Part shown: piece by piece, positions 46,401 through 56,710 of the stretch
Position numbering within the stretch: position 1 is the stretch's first letter
Layout of the letters: every line of letters starts with the position of its first letter
DNA from: Ligula intestinalis
Lineage: Eukaryota; Platyhelminthes; Cestoda; Diphyllobothriidea; Diphyllobothriidae
DNA length: 64,000 bases
NCBI GenBank assembly: GCA_036362985.1
Contig: JAYGXS010000001.1
Coordinates: forward strand, 77,944,282-78,008,281
Reading direction: 5' to 3'
Program-made: the position numbers and the translations under genes
Notes under the pieces: generated by a model
What the model saw: only the letters and a program-made list of their open reading frames with translations
Databases searched by the model: none
Told to the model about the DNA's origin: nothing

Positions 46401-49400
46401 AAAGATTTGCTTGAATGAGGAAGAGCAAAATTGAATGCATAAATTTGAATTTTCCCCATCAGAGGAAGTTTGTTTTCAGTAAAATTCCTTTTTGGCGGTA
46501 TGATCGTGGATGACCGTTGGATTTGAAAAGTTCTCAGAGGATTTTCATCTCGTCCCGTTTAGTGACTGGCATGCAGCAGTGGGTTTCTACCTATCCCTAT
46601 AACGTACGCATGTATCTGCCCTTGTGTTGTTGCGGGATGGTTGCTGTTCTAACTCAAAATCAGCGACGGACTTTTCTCTTTTTTGTAGACAGACGTCACC
46701 GTTTTTCCATCCCGTTTGCGGCAGACATCAATATTCAAGAACTGAGGTCAACTTATTTTTCTTCCATCGGATATATTCGACACATATTTGCTTTTTCTAA
46801 GGGTCACTTCATATCCAATAAATGACGGCAAAAGTATCGTCAATGTAGCGTTCGCCAAATTTGGGTTCGTACTCTCAGCTCGACCGTCTCGCAAGATTTT
46901 GTAGTAAAAACTAGGTAATGAGCCCGACGCCACATTATGCACGCGATTGCAAATCTCGACCTACTTCTGGAAAATCCAATCACATGTGCCACAAACAGCG
47001 CTACAGCTTAACCTATCACGGCGACTAGCAAATGCCAAAATATCAACACTCCCCCCCCTCCCCTAATTCGACGTAGCCAATCACCTCCCTTATACTGACT
47101 CTTTCAGGATATCATTGCGATAACTGCCGCGCTCCGTCACTTCGGACACTGCCGTGCTTGGCAAACGTAACGTCAGTAGCTCTCTATAGAGCTAAGGTTT
47201 GTACATTTTAGTAAAGAAATAAAATAAATAAAGCGTTATCACTTCTTAACTTAAGGACATTGAAGCATTGCAGTCATATTTTGATTAATCTACTGACTAG
47301 CTTGCTGTTGCATTACGCCATATTAAAACAGGTTTAAGGTTTAAATGAGCGTTTAAATTAACTGATAAAATTCAGATAGTAGGGTCTCTGCTTACCTGGC
47401 AAGCAAATAGCATTGCCCTTATCGTCACAGGTGAAAGAGTTGTTAGTAGGGCTGCAATATGTTTCACATAATTCTCCAAACCACTTTGGCCTGCATTTCA
47501 GTTCAAGTTGCATTGACATCCTGCAGAAGATGACAGAACATTCTGGGGAAAAATCAATGCATCGAAGTGCGTTCATTTCTAATATGGAGTTTCAATAAGG
47601 TTCTTTGGTAAAGGAGAAAATTCGGCACAAAGTCTAAAGAATTTTGTTTCCAATATCTTACCATGTGGAAAACAGAAGGAGAAAAAATATTCATTCTCTA
47701 CCTTAAGTCTAGGCCTGTTTTCCATCTCCCCTCTCTATCCAAGGACGCGCAATCAGTAAACTTTCTAAGCGATGGTTGATTTCAGCTAATAAAAACATAT
47801 GAGGATATTGAGGTTGACATAGCAGTGACTCGTCTAATATTCGAAGAGAATCGGGCTATAAAAATGCGACTAGTTGACGGCTCGGGTAAGAGGCCACCCG
47901 GCTACTTATATTACAGATTCCTCTCTTAATACGTTTAGCATTTAATATCCGCATAGATGGATAAATAGTGCTGAGGAATACGATGGGATTACAATTTCGA
48001 CTTCTTATTGAAAATGTAGAATTTGCATTATAGTACTGTAACACATAGTTTTAATGCCCACCACGATTATGCAAATAAAATAGTAGTTGCTTGCTTTAAA
48101 AGAAAGATTATCATCAAAACATTCTCACAATTAGCCACTTATGTTATAGACATTTGTTTGTTCCGGTCTTTCTGTCGTTAATTAATCAAGCTATATGTTT
48201 CATTTTATGAAACAATCCTGAAATCTCACTTGGTAGAACATGCTTTCCGTGGTCGAAGATCTCTGCTTCCTTGTAGCAAATATTGTAGACTGCCTTCGAT
48301 TGCAAAGTCACCAATGAGATCATTTGTGGAGATTGCATCTTGATCCCAAGCGACTACATCTATTCTCAACGATTTCTGTTGAGTGTGATATGAAGAGAAA
48401 GTGCAGCATAATTTCGAGATTATCATGAAGATATTGTGAGTTTTGCTGGCGGCTTCGCTAGCCATTAACAGATAAAAAAGGTTGTCACTTATACAGTCCT
48501 TATTAGTATTTCCTTATTATGACGAAACTGGATTTAAAACGTTAAGTTGAATCTTTAAAATGATACCGTTGCGCCGATTCTTAGATACTCAGCCTATGAC
48601 TTTTCCTACGCTTAAATACTAGCTACGAGGAAACCTGACAGATCAGACTATTAATACGACTATGCTGAACAAGGATGTATAACTAATTGCTTGCTGAGAT
48701 CCTTACAATTTGCATGGATTGACAGTTGAAATGCATGGAGTCAATTAATACTTTAATGATTGTGGTTGCTTATGTACTTGAGGTTAAAGGCATCGGAATA
48801 AATCACTAGTTTTTACCGCATGAGAGGGCATTTTTCAGCCTTACACAATGCGTGGAATCGTTATGACTGCAACATAGATATTATGTAAGGAGCTACAAAT
48901 GTCAGAAAGCACAAAAAATACACCAAGTCTAGCACACAGTCAGATAGGAATGATTAGCATAGGAGCGCACGAACACGGGCAGACTATGGAGAGCTGGCTA
49001 TATTATGTTTGATTTTGACTAGTAGAATTTCTCCGTTATGATTCACTAAGAAAGCAGTGATAACTACCAATACTGCAGCAAATAATTAGCTTAAAGTTGG
49101 ACATTACCAGATACTGAGAAGACAACTTGATCACTGGGACAATACTTTTATTCACCTGACGTCTCGAGATCCGTCGCGGATTCGTTATCAGAGGCATAGT
49201 CAAAGAGCAGCCCTGCAAAACAAATTCCGCAAACTGCAGAACCCAACCTCATCTAGAAATGACATATGGGTGCACAACCTGTCGTCTAAAGAACTGACGA
49301 ATGATCAAATGCAGGTTCTGCAGCATGGAGCCTCATTCAACACGGCTGATGCTAAACCTGCCAACATGATTACGATTGTGGAATTAGTCATCAATCAGAC

Positions 49401-52400
49401 AGAAGCAACGGAGGAGACAAAGAACCTAATCCCACACCAGGTATCGGTCCCCTGATAGCCCATCCACCACAGGAAGTTCTTTCCAAGGTCGAACGCGTTG
49501 CAGTCAGAACACTTAAGGCTGACCGGGACATCATCATCGTGCCAGACGACAAGGGATGTTCTACGATCATAATGGCCACAGCCGACTATTTTCAGAAGGT
49601 GCGCAACTTACTGGAGGATCGTCAGTTTTATGTTCCTACTGAAACCAATCCCATCAAAAAGCTGACACGCGAAATCAATTCGACCCTGTGCTCAAGAGAA
49701 CTCGGGTGCAATAACGCCGTCCGACCGACGCGCGGCAAGGGCACAAGAAACGGTCTTGGCCAACTTCTATGGCCACCCCAAAGTGCACAAGGAGGGCGCT
49801 CCTCTCCGACCCATCGTGTCCCTGAAAGGCTCTCCAACATACAGACTGGCAAAGTGGCTTTTTCGGCGTCTCAAATTTCTGATTGCTGATTTAAAGACCA
49901 CGGTCCGCTCATCAACAAATTTCTTGGAGAAGCTTAAAGGGGTAAGTCTCCCGCCAAGTGATACCATGGTTAACTTTGATGTCACGTCCCTTTTTACTTA
50001 AATCCTTCAGGATCTGGTAGTCGATACCATTGACCTACTCCTACGAAACGAATATGATGAGGCAGAGAATCGCTTTGGACGTGCCCAAATCCTACAGCTC
50101 CCGAAGTTCTGCCTCAGGACGTACTTCACGTTTGACGGAACAATCTACGAGCAGGTGAAAGGAACACCAATGGGTTCACTGATTTCGGAACTGATAGCCG
50201 AGGTGGTCCTACAACAGCTGGAGTCACTGGCCTTCCGTCACCACAGACAGAAATTCTGGGCACTGTATGTGGATTACACTTTTATCGTCATCGAACGGGA
50301 TCAGGTGCTCACGTTCAAGGACGTCTCACCAGCGTCCTCCCAGACATCCAGTTTACGATGGAGGAGAAAGGGAACAACCAACTGGCCTTCCTTGATGTCC
50401 TCGTTTGTCGAAAAGATGGTGGTAGTCTAAAGACTAAAGTATTCAGGAAAGCAACATACACTATGCAAGTAGTGAATTACAACAGCGACCACCCAATTAG
50501 CCACAAACGCAGTTGCGTAAGGACGCTCTTTTAGCGTGTTGAGACGCACTGCAGTGAACCAGAAGATAAAGTTGCGGAGGTAGAATACCTTCATCGGGTG
50601 TTCAAAGGAAATGGCTAACCATGCAACTTCGTCGACCGGTGCTTGTTCAAACAAGATAGTCAACAAAGGCACGCTGACCCCAAAATTTGGCGAGGGGTCC
50701 CCTAAGTCAGAAACGTCTCGGAAGCTGTCGGCCGCCTTCTCGCACCACTTGGAGTTGGAGTCGCACACAGGCCGGAAGCAACCATAAGATATCAGATAAT
50801 GAAACCACTGCCACGGCAAGAAACATTTGGAGTCGTCTGCAGGATCTGGTGCAGTTGCGGGCAAAGCAACTTTGTCGGAAAAACTGGCAGACTTCTCAAG
50901 ACGTGAATTGCCAAGCACGCGAGAGGAGTCCGGCGAAATGATGCCAATTCTCAAGTTGCAGCTCATTCGACTAGACCTGGCCACACCTTCAGATTTGCTG
51001 AGGCCGACTTTCTCGCAAGAGGTGACAATCAAGTGAGCTGAGAATTGCTTGAGCCATGGTTCACGGCCCCCCATCCATAAACAAGTGCAACGATTTGCTC
51101 AATCCTTATTTGGCGCTGTGACTCAATTTGGCCGAAGCAAGTCGCTATTTGGGGTATGGACAGGCCTACGCAAATACCACAGGGCCAGATGGCCGAGCAA
51201 TCAACACGCCCCAGTCCACCACGCGTGATGAAAGTTTAACAGGTCAGAGCCCGCAAGCCCTCCAACTAACTATCAACGCACAAGAAGGCAATTAACGTTA
51301 ATTTTCTCTGTATGTTTGCAGCACTGACTGTTTCCTATAAATACTTCAAACCCCGTTTCTGCTACCGCTCTTTGACTATGTCTCTGATCACGAATCCGCG
51401 ATGGATCTCAAAACATCAGGCAAATAAAAGTATTGTCCCAGCGATCAAGTCATCGTCTTCTCAATTACTCCCTGGGACTCGCATGTTCGCTTGTATTACC
51501 AGTGATGTAAGGCAAGGATTTCTAGTATCAGGAAAAAACAGAAAAATTTTCATGCAGCGCTGAGGCTATCTGGCTTACTATAGAGGCAGTAGATCACCTA
51601 CCCTGGAAGTGTTAACCACCTACCGACCACCAAGGGCTGACCTCTAAGCTGATGCTCGTCTGTTAGAATCTAGCAAGATTACGTGCCTGGACTGAAGCCT
51701 TGACTATTGGCGACTCCAATGCTCCGCTCACTGACTATAGTACGACATGCGCAGGTGATCCAGAACTTGTGTTCGGCCGACGTTTGCCGCACCTGAAACT
51801 TAGTTTGTCCCTCACTTAACATGCCCTCTTTCCCATCAGGGTGCATAAGAGGCACCAATTACACAGCAAAATCCCTATAAAACCTGAATGCCTACTTCCC
51901 GTAGGTCGAAGTGATCCTTCGTATTTGACTGGGACTATTGTACACATATTTTCGGTACCTGACCAGCGTTGGAAGAAATATCAGCCGATCAAATGAAGGC
52001 CATAATTAACAAAAGTAATTGCGAATCAGTTTTTTCTGGCCACATGGCCGTGAATTGTTGCATACTATCCTCAAAACCACTGCACTTCTTCATGGAAGAA
52101 TTTTAACCGCATACTCCAATGACTGAATAAGGGACTAATGAAAGAGGGCGATGTAGAGCAGAGATTTTGCAGGAAAGTTCTTGCTGATAGCAGTCACCTA
52201 GCTATCTAAGAATAACAAAACACAGAGGAACATCTTCAAATGACTACTCTTCAGAACACTGCACTTTTTTGAAAATGAGCGGTTTTTTAACGAACGAATA
52301 CAAGAATCGGAGACCCTGTTCCTTTACCGAGGGCAAACAATGACCTATAAATTCGTGCAAATGGAGCAGAAGGTGAGCACTTTTCAAAAAGTTTAAAATC

Positions 52401-55400
52401 CCGCTCTAAGTCTGAAAGTGAATTCACCTCTCCTGAATATGTTTTATATTAGGGTCTAGAGATGTTTAATGTATCTTCGACCATTTTTCAGGAGTTGTTG
52501 ACACTAAATGACTCCTAATTGCCCGGTCCCGATGACATTCCGCCCAAGGTACTGAAGGGGTTGGCTGAGGAACCAGGTAAACCGATTTCTATGACTTTCT
52601 AAGCCTTGTTCGAAGCTGGCTGTTTACCCGCGGACTGGAAATCTGTAGGGACCATGCCGTTGTATAAAGGTGGCCAAAAAATTACAAACAAATCAGCCTC
52701 ACTTCAATCTGCTGGAAAATTGGGGAAGAAGTAACTATGCAAGAGTTGATTTGCTTTTTAGACCAAGGTAACCTGGTATCCGACGCACAACATGGATGCC
52801 ATAGCAGCAGGACCTGCGTTACGACCTTGCTCTATTGTTTAGAACTTTGGAGCCTTGCAGTTGATGTAGTAAATCCGCTTTGCGAAGGCAACACAGATTG
52901 TGAGAATGCATTCGATAGTAAGTCACATGAACGAATTCTGCAAAAGCTCAGTGGAACAGATGTAAGGGGAAATCTCGTGATATGGATTCAAAGGTTCCTA
53001 CTAGGCCGCTCTCAAAGTGTCCGTGTTCGTGATCAAGAGTCGGTGACGTTTGCGGTTGAGAGCGGTGTTCCCATATGCCCTTTTTTTAGCCCTACACTGA
53101 CTCCCATTTGCGCATGTCTCAAACTATCCTACGATTACCTATGCTTAAGGATTTTCGACGGAATCCGAAACGTCAGGAAAATAAAATGACTGCTCCAGTA
53201 ATTGCATCTTCTTTTTCTGCAGAACTCTTTATTTTATACATCTATGACTGCGTTCATGAACTGGATTACAATGTCCCTATATATGCAGATGATATTAAGA
53301 TTTGGAGCGTCATCAGAAATACACCTGAAGAAGAGCATTTGCAGACCAACCTAAACCAACTCTAAATTTAGTCGAAGGGCTAGCTTTTGTCGTTTAATGA
53401 GAACAAGTTTAGTATTCTACGAGATAGCCGACGCAGCTCATAGAATTCCATGGATGATTACCTAAACGAAGTAGGTCTGCAAGAAGTGGACGCAGAATAG
53501 AACTTGGGATTCTCTATCACGACGTCGCTTGAACTCTCGCTCCACTATTCTTAAGTAACAAAGTCTGCTATGTCAGTCCTGTACCTCGTTGGACGGGCTT
53601 CCGCTCCCTTTTGATGAGGACTGCTCTGCTCAAGTCTTTGGAACCTTTGCGCAGGCGCAACTGAAATTTACTATACAGGCTTGGAAACCCTGAACCGTGA
53701 AAGATCCAACTTCCTGGAAAAGGTTCAAAGGCGTGCAACCAAGCTTGTGACTACAGACAGGCACGTGGTGCTCTGATTAAAATATTTATTAGATTGCTCG
53801 GTTAGAACCGCTGCCTTCTACTCGGTGAATTCTTTTTTATAAAAACAACTACGAACTTCAGAAGTCATCCATTCAAATTAAGTGTGATTAGAGCCAAGCT
53901 ACAAGCACGAAAGTTCATCTTTTTCAAACGAGTGTTCGAAGATTGTACTGCTCTACCATGGATGTAATTCTGTTCACTTGCGATGAAATATTTAGGAAGA
54001 ATGTGAACAGGTGTAGCAGTGCCCACTTCCACTCAGCGTCTATAGTCATGCTAAATATAAATACAAAAACTCGTATTTTCATAGTATTACTTGCTATTGT
54101 TAAGCAAAATAAATTAATGAAGATGTTTGCGGGTCATATTCATCACTTATGCATTCAGTACCCTTATGTCGACGAGTGAAGGACTGTTGACGATGAAGGC
54201 GGATTCTCCTGTTTTCGTCACCCTGACAACAGACTCGGTCGCATCTCCACTGCTTCGGTGATAATCTCGTAACCTCTGCGGTCCGTCGTCTTTGCTACCC
54301 TTAGTATACCGATGTACCCCGGAATGGGTTGCTCTTCATTGCCTCACACATTCTCATCTGCAAAATGGTGCTTACTCGGGGATATTTTCCTCCCATGAGC
54401 GACAGTCTTTTCTCCTTGAATTCCCTCAAATCGCATGCAAAAGTCTTTGTTTTCCGACAAATTCCCAAGAATATATTTTCACCGCCTGCACTTTCTGCTT
54501 TTGTTCCACCCACTAGCTAGTGTGATTAGGCATCGCCAATGAGGCGGGATACTAATCCCAATAACATAATTATGCATATTATTGCAGTACTCGTTATAAA
54601 CTACCCACTTTTAACCTACGAGTATGTTGACGACGTTTTTTGAAATTTTTCTGCTGTACAGATGCTTTTCTTAGTGATGGGCAAAAACAGGACGTTCAAG
54701 GGGTTTACCTATCTTTATCTTAATAAAACTAAATTTATATGAAATAAAGTTATGGTAGTCGGCTGAATAAAGTTCTTTTACGAAGTGAAACAGGCGTAGT
54801 TCAGGATTATTACTTATATTCGAGTAACGTAGGCTACAAAGATTTACTACGCACAGTTCCAGTACTTTCAGTAGTTAATTTTGAACTGGAAAATGTTCCT
54901 TAATATGGTGCATAAATCTCTTGTTTTCTAAAAATCCCGTTTTCTTACACAGTTAACGTGTTACGTGGAATGCTTATCTTCCCATAACCAATAAAATTAA
55001 AGATAAAAAACAAAACAATATTCACAGACCACATATGATAAACGCGAATCAAATAAGCCAGAGTCAAAGTATACTACGGTTTATTTTTAAGTATAAGACC
55101 CTGCTGCCTCTCTTAAGTGACTGACGTTAAGAGTTTCGTTTAAAATAGAAGAGTTTTGAATGTGCCACTACGTAGAACCCTATTCAAAATTTTGCCCGTG
55201 AAAATTCTAAAAGCTATTTTAGTCTTGTAGAAACACCAAGTAGGATAATATTTCTGAGTATGTACTATTTCTAGCACTTTAGTCAAAGATTTGATTTTTT
55301 TCAAAATATGCCACAGCTAGACTTGAGTTAGGAAGCCTGATATTTTTCTTGTTATCATTGATTAGACAAATATGTGCAATACGTACCGGCAGTGATGGCC

Positions 55401-56710
55401 GAAGTGGGATGACTATCCTTCCGTGATTGGTCATTTCTACTTGAGTCCGTTCCACGAAAACGGGTGTCGTTTTATTAAGAAGGTTGCATCCTCTATATCA
55501 AAGCAGTTTCTTGATTAGCTAACGTATTTCTAACAAAAACAAGTGTATTGTCTACGAAAGTAGGCAAATCTTCTCTCTGCTACATAATCTGATTATTAGG
55601 CAAATAAAAGCATCAATAATTATGGGCTGAAAATGGCTATTCAAGCAGGGTACTATTCTTGTTTATACATAAGTGATCATTCGAACTGTAATTAGTCTAT
55701 CCGTTTGAAATATTTATGAACGATCAGGAACCTGACAAGCAAAGTTTATGTTGCCTCGAGCAATAGAACTGAGAGAAATCTTGCCTGTTTCCATTGGAAC
55801 TCACACAGACTTCAAAATAAACATCACAGTTTAGGTCTGTGATCCAAAGATCGCATGGAAAACCATTTTCTAGAAGATTTTGCCGGTTCGAATACTTCAG
55901 CGTCAAGAACAAATCCGCAGCGAACTACATAGGGAATAAGCAGAATCGTCGGAAGTAAAGTCTGACTAACAAGAACTCATACGCCTCACTTTCATATGAA
56001 AATGCACACTCTCAGACTTTCGTTATAAAATACCTATCGTATAGACTTACATAACAACTAAGGTTCACAAAAAATAAATAAAACATGACCATTTTGAAAA
56101 TTCATGACTACTTGAGTACCCACTTCAGCAGTTAAAAAGCCCATCTCTACTGAATTTGAACGGTCGGAGGTCACTTTAGGGCATCTGCAATTGAACGGGT
56201 CATTCTAAGGACATTTGTTGCATTAATAATGTACAGTTTCAGAAGAATCTAACATTTCCTTGAAAGGTATTTTGCTCTTTTCCAAATATATCTGAGAAAA
56301 ACAGAGGAACCTAGAATTATTTTAGCTACATAGCTAACGTTGGCCAACACTACATCAGGGAGAATACGGGTGACCGTAATTTCAAATCTTTTAAGTTGAT
56401 CCATTTACTACTAGGGAAACTGGTTACTTCGCCTGGCAGTTAAGATAAATATACGTGAGTTGCATGGAATGATCGGGAATGCCAATCTGATTAAATTAAG
56501 TAAAAAACTGAATTTAGTACGCAGTAGAGCAGGATGTACAATCCTTTCGGGAATTAGTTTCGATGATATCCCACACTACCACCCTTTGTAAAAACCAAAT
56601 AAATTATTGACTACAATCGAATGTAACAGGCCATCCAATTTGCAGAAGTTATTGCAACCTACCTCGCAAGCGACCTCTGACAGGAGGAATAGCAAAATCA
56701 TGAAACGCAT
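40079..56710 (-). CDS. DSL-family Notch ligand, paralogue B
   Basis: Exons in transcript order are 56663-56710, 55785-55924, 55387-55492, 48230-48375, 47396-47520, 46048-46358, 41700-41803 and 40079-40427. They sum to 1329 bases, that is 442 residues plus stop, with no internal stop and all phases matching. Domains are signal peptide 1-16, MNNL/C2 about 17-147, DSL about 147-190, two EGF repeats to 292, a transmembrane helix about 296-322 and a 115-residue cytoplasmic tail. It should be a type I membrane ligand that activates or inhibits Notch on contacting cells. It is short for the family, which often has 6-16 EGF repeats. Compared with gene A it lacks one EGF-like exon, and one intron starts with GC. 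The family call is very strong; expression and Notch binding are inferred. Confidence 0.9.
40428..41699 (-). other. Gene B intron before the tail exon (1.3 kb)
   Basis: No gene was recognised. Plus-strand open frames at 40385-40659 overlap the end of the exon region in two frames and show no domain. Confidence 0.5.
41700..41803 (-). CDS. Gene B exon 8: transmembrane segment
   Basis: The 104-base exon has acceptor tatcacag and donor gtaaga. The translation is RLTIAISSSVTVFVSLIVV, then TVVAIVVG and the basic LKISARK. This single membrane helix starts directly after the last EGF. It is identical in length and phase to gene A exon 7765-7868. Confidence 0.93.
42700..43020. repeat. Degenerate AAACTAA-type low-complexity tract
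   Basis: The tract is strongly A-rich on the plus strand with many AAACTAAACTAA and AAACTGAA runs and almost no T runs. The period of five to seven bases is irregular, which suggests an old expanded simple repeat. Confidence 0.7.
43117..43190 (+). repeat. Penelope-linked short repeat, partial
   Basis: GACGTCAGGCAAATAAAAG, then GTCCCAGCGATCGAGTTGTC and CTTCTCAAG match the part after the hammerhead-like core of the copies at 49.1 and 51.4 kb. The core itself is missing. Confidence 0.6.
45590..45790 (+). repeat. Dispersed G+C-richer repeat, copy 2
   Basis: This is the partner of 30740-30990, with the same order of shared blocks. It sits in the intron upstream of gene B exon 8. Confidence 0.5.
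46048..46358 (-). CDS. Gene B exon 7 equivalent: two EGF repeats
   Basis: The 311-base exon has acceptor ttttttctag and donor gtatgc, matching gene A exon 12126-12436 in length and phase. It begins ANCGASYNPCLNETCSEHG and continues FECVCARRWRGKRC, then CEFEENRLQELNAGETTIC and CLNNGTCVSDPNGLDFHC. Both EGFs keep six cysteines. Because the preceding EGF-like exon is absent, the ANC cysteine must act as the last DSL cysteine. Confidence 0.94.
46520..46960 (-). pseudogene. Penelope-like reverse transcriptase fragment
   Basis: On the minus strand one frame reads FGERYIDDTFAVI (catalytic Y-x-DD box, about 46820-46860). Another reads PQFLNIDVCRKRDGKTVTS then VYKKEK, the block that follows it in Penelope elements. 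Frames are broken and both ends are missing. It lies in the gene B intron at the place where gene A carries the extra EGF-like exon. Confidence 0.7.
47396..47520 (-). CDS. Gene B exon 5: DSL domain
   Basis: The 125-base exon has acceptor cttctgcag and donor gtaagc. The translation is MSMQLELKCRPKWFGELC, then ETYCSPTNNSFTC and DDKGNAICLPG. It has five DSL cysteines and the W-F-G turn; the sixth comes from the next exon. It joins to STK of exon 4 with a split Lys codon. Confidence 0.94.
47521..48229 (-). other. Gene B intron between MNNL and DSL exons (0.7 kb)
   Basis: This is A+T-rich with nothing recognisable inside. Confidence 0.6.
48230..48375 (-). CDS. Gene B exon 4: end of MNNL/C2 domain
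   Basis: The 146-base exon has acceptor ctcaacag and donor gtgaga. The translation is KSLRIDVVAWDQDAISTND, then LIGDFAIEGSLQYLLQ and LRPRKACSTK. It resembles the Jagged segment YTLLVEAWDSSND...SIIE and supplies the C2 core plus a cysteine shortly before the DSL. It is fully open, unlike its gene A partner. Confidence 0.92.
49030..49215 (-). repeat. Penelope-linked short repeat with hammerhead-like core, inverted copy
   Basis: On the minus strand the core (49155-49197) reads GCCT, CTGATAA, a stem made by ATCC and GGAT, GAGAC, GTC, AGG. The hammerhead boxes would be CTGATGA and GAAA, so each differs by one base. GCCT/AGGT gives a short helix I. It lies just before the Penelope coding region but in the opposite orientation to it. 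Confidence 0.6.
49216..51300 (+). pseudogene. Penelope-like element: reverse transcriptase and GIY-YIG nuclease
   Basis: Pieces in order are an amino region (DIWVHNLSSKELTNDQMQV near 49260), DIIIVPDDKGCSTIIMATADY (49527-49590), LANFYGHPKVHKEGAPLRP (about 49757), DTMVNFDVTSLFT (49962), KGTPMGSLISELIAE (50158) and the catalytic box. The box reads YVDYTFIVI (about 50266), so the second catalytic Asp is Tyr. A GIY-YIG part follows at about 50830-50990 (VCRIWCSCGQSNFVGKTGR, then HSTRPGHTF). Stops and frame changes are frequent. It is the most complete Penelope copy in the window but clearly dead. Confidence 0.85.
51340..51500 (+). repeat. Penelope-linked short repeat with hammerhead-like core
   Basis: The core at 51381-51420 reads TCT, CTGATCA, stem, AAAAC, ATC, AGG, followed by CAAATAAAAGTATTGTCCC. 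It is close to the inverted copy at 49.15 kb. The two copies bracket the Penelope element in opposite orientations. Confidence 0.6.
52480..54025 (+). pseudogene. RTE/Jockey-like reverse transcriptase with nested insertion
   Basis: Pieces in order are PGPDDIPPKVLKGLAEE (about 52525), a 150-codon frame from 52737 with QHGCHSSRTCVTTLLYCLE, LVIWIQRFLLGRSQSVRV and VESGVP, then LFILYIYDCVHELDYNV and PIYADDIKIW (catalytic Y-x-DD, about 53275-53300). The carboxyl part follows (SPVPRWTGFRS, GEFFFIKTTTNFRSHPFKL, RVFEDCTALPWM) up to about 54000. A short repeat (about 53092-53226) interrupts the frame between the VESGVP block and LFILYI. Stops and frame changes elsewhere make it inactive. Confidence 0.82.
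53092..53226 (+). repeat. Short hammerhead-like repeat inserted in a reverse transcriptase
   Basis: About 130 bases are related to 30490-30620 (CGCATGTCTCA, ACGATTACCTATG, GAAACGTCAGG, then the TGCTCCAGTAATTGCATCTTC region). ACTC stands on both sides and may be a short target duplication. It carries an intact GAAAC-GTC box but a degraded CTGATGA box. Without any coding part, it has moved as a short unit. Confidence 0.65.
54026..55386. other. Intron stretch without recognised features
   Basis: This is A+T-rich sequence in gene B intron 3. Overlapping open frames at about 54290-54520 occupy both strands and show no domain. Confidence 0.45.
55387..55492 (-). CDS. Gene B exon 3: middle of MNNL domain
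   Basis: The 106-base exon has acceptor tgatatag and donor gtacgt. The first base completes an Arg codon. The translation is GCNLLNKTTPVFVERTQVE, then MTNHGRIVIPLRPSLP, which joins KSLRIDV of exon 4 in phase 0. It is homologous to gene A exon 26535-26631. Confidence 0.92.
55785..55924 (-). CDS. Gene B exon 2: start of MNNL domain
   Basis: The 140-base exon has acceptor cctatgtag. It reads FAADLFLTLKYSNRQNLLE, then CDLWITDLNCDVYFEVCVSS. The donor is AACAG|gcaag, a GC donor that keeps the rest of the consensus, where gene A has GT at the same place. Length and phase equal those of gene A exon 2. Confidence 0.92.
55925..56662 (-). other. Gene B intron 1 (0.7 kb)
   Basis: No feature was recognised. 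Minus-strand TTCATATGAAAGTGAGG just upstream of exon 2 resembles the corresponding flank of gene A at 27190-27200, so part of the intron is still homologous. Confidence 0.5.
56663..56710 (-). CDS. Gene B exon 1: start codon and signal peptide
   Basis: MRFMILLFLLSEVACE followed by donor gtaggt in phase 0, joining FAADLFL. The hydrophobic core and the match with gene A (LLFLLPEV against LLFLLSEV) support this start. An in-frame upstream ATG at 56812 would add 34 residues and bury the signal, so I prefer the internal ATG. Confidence 0.85.

Larger units (their letters stand above)
48376..55386 (-). other. Gene B intron 3, loaded with retroelements (7.0 kb)
   Basis: It contains a Penelope element with its short repeats (49.0-51.5 kb) and an RTE-like element (52.5-54.0 kb), both antisense to gene B. 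51550-52480 and 54030-55380 hold nothing I could identify. Confidence 0.6.

Noticed and set aside
49155..49197. Working hammerhead ribozyme
   Set aside because: Both conserved boxes carry substitutions, so only a decayed relative is claimed, not an active ribozyme.
50427..51074. 215-codon minus-strand open frame, the second longest in the window
   Set aside because: It lies antisense to the Penelope reverse transcriptase/GIY-YIG region, whose motifs are on the plus strand; no domain in the minus frame.
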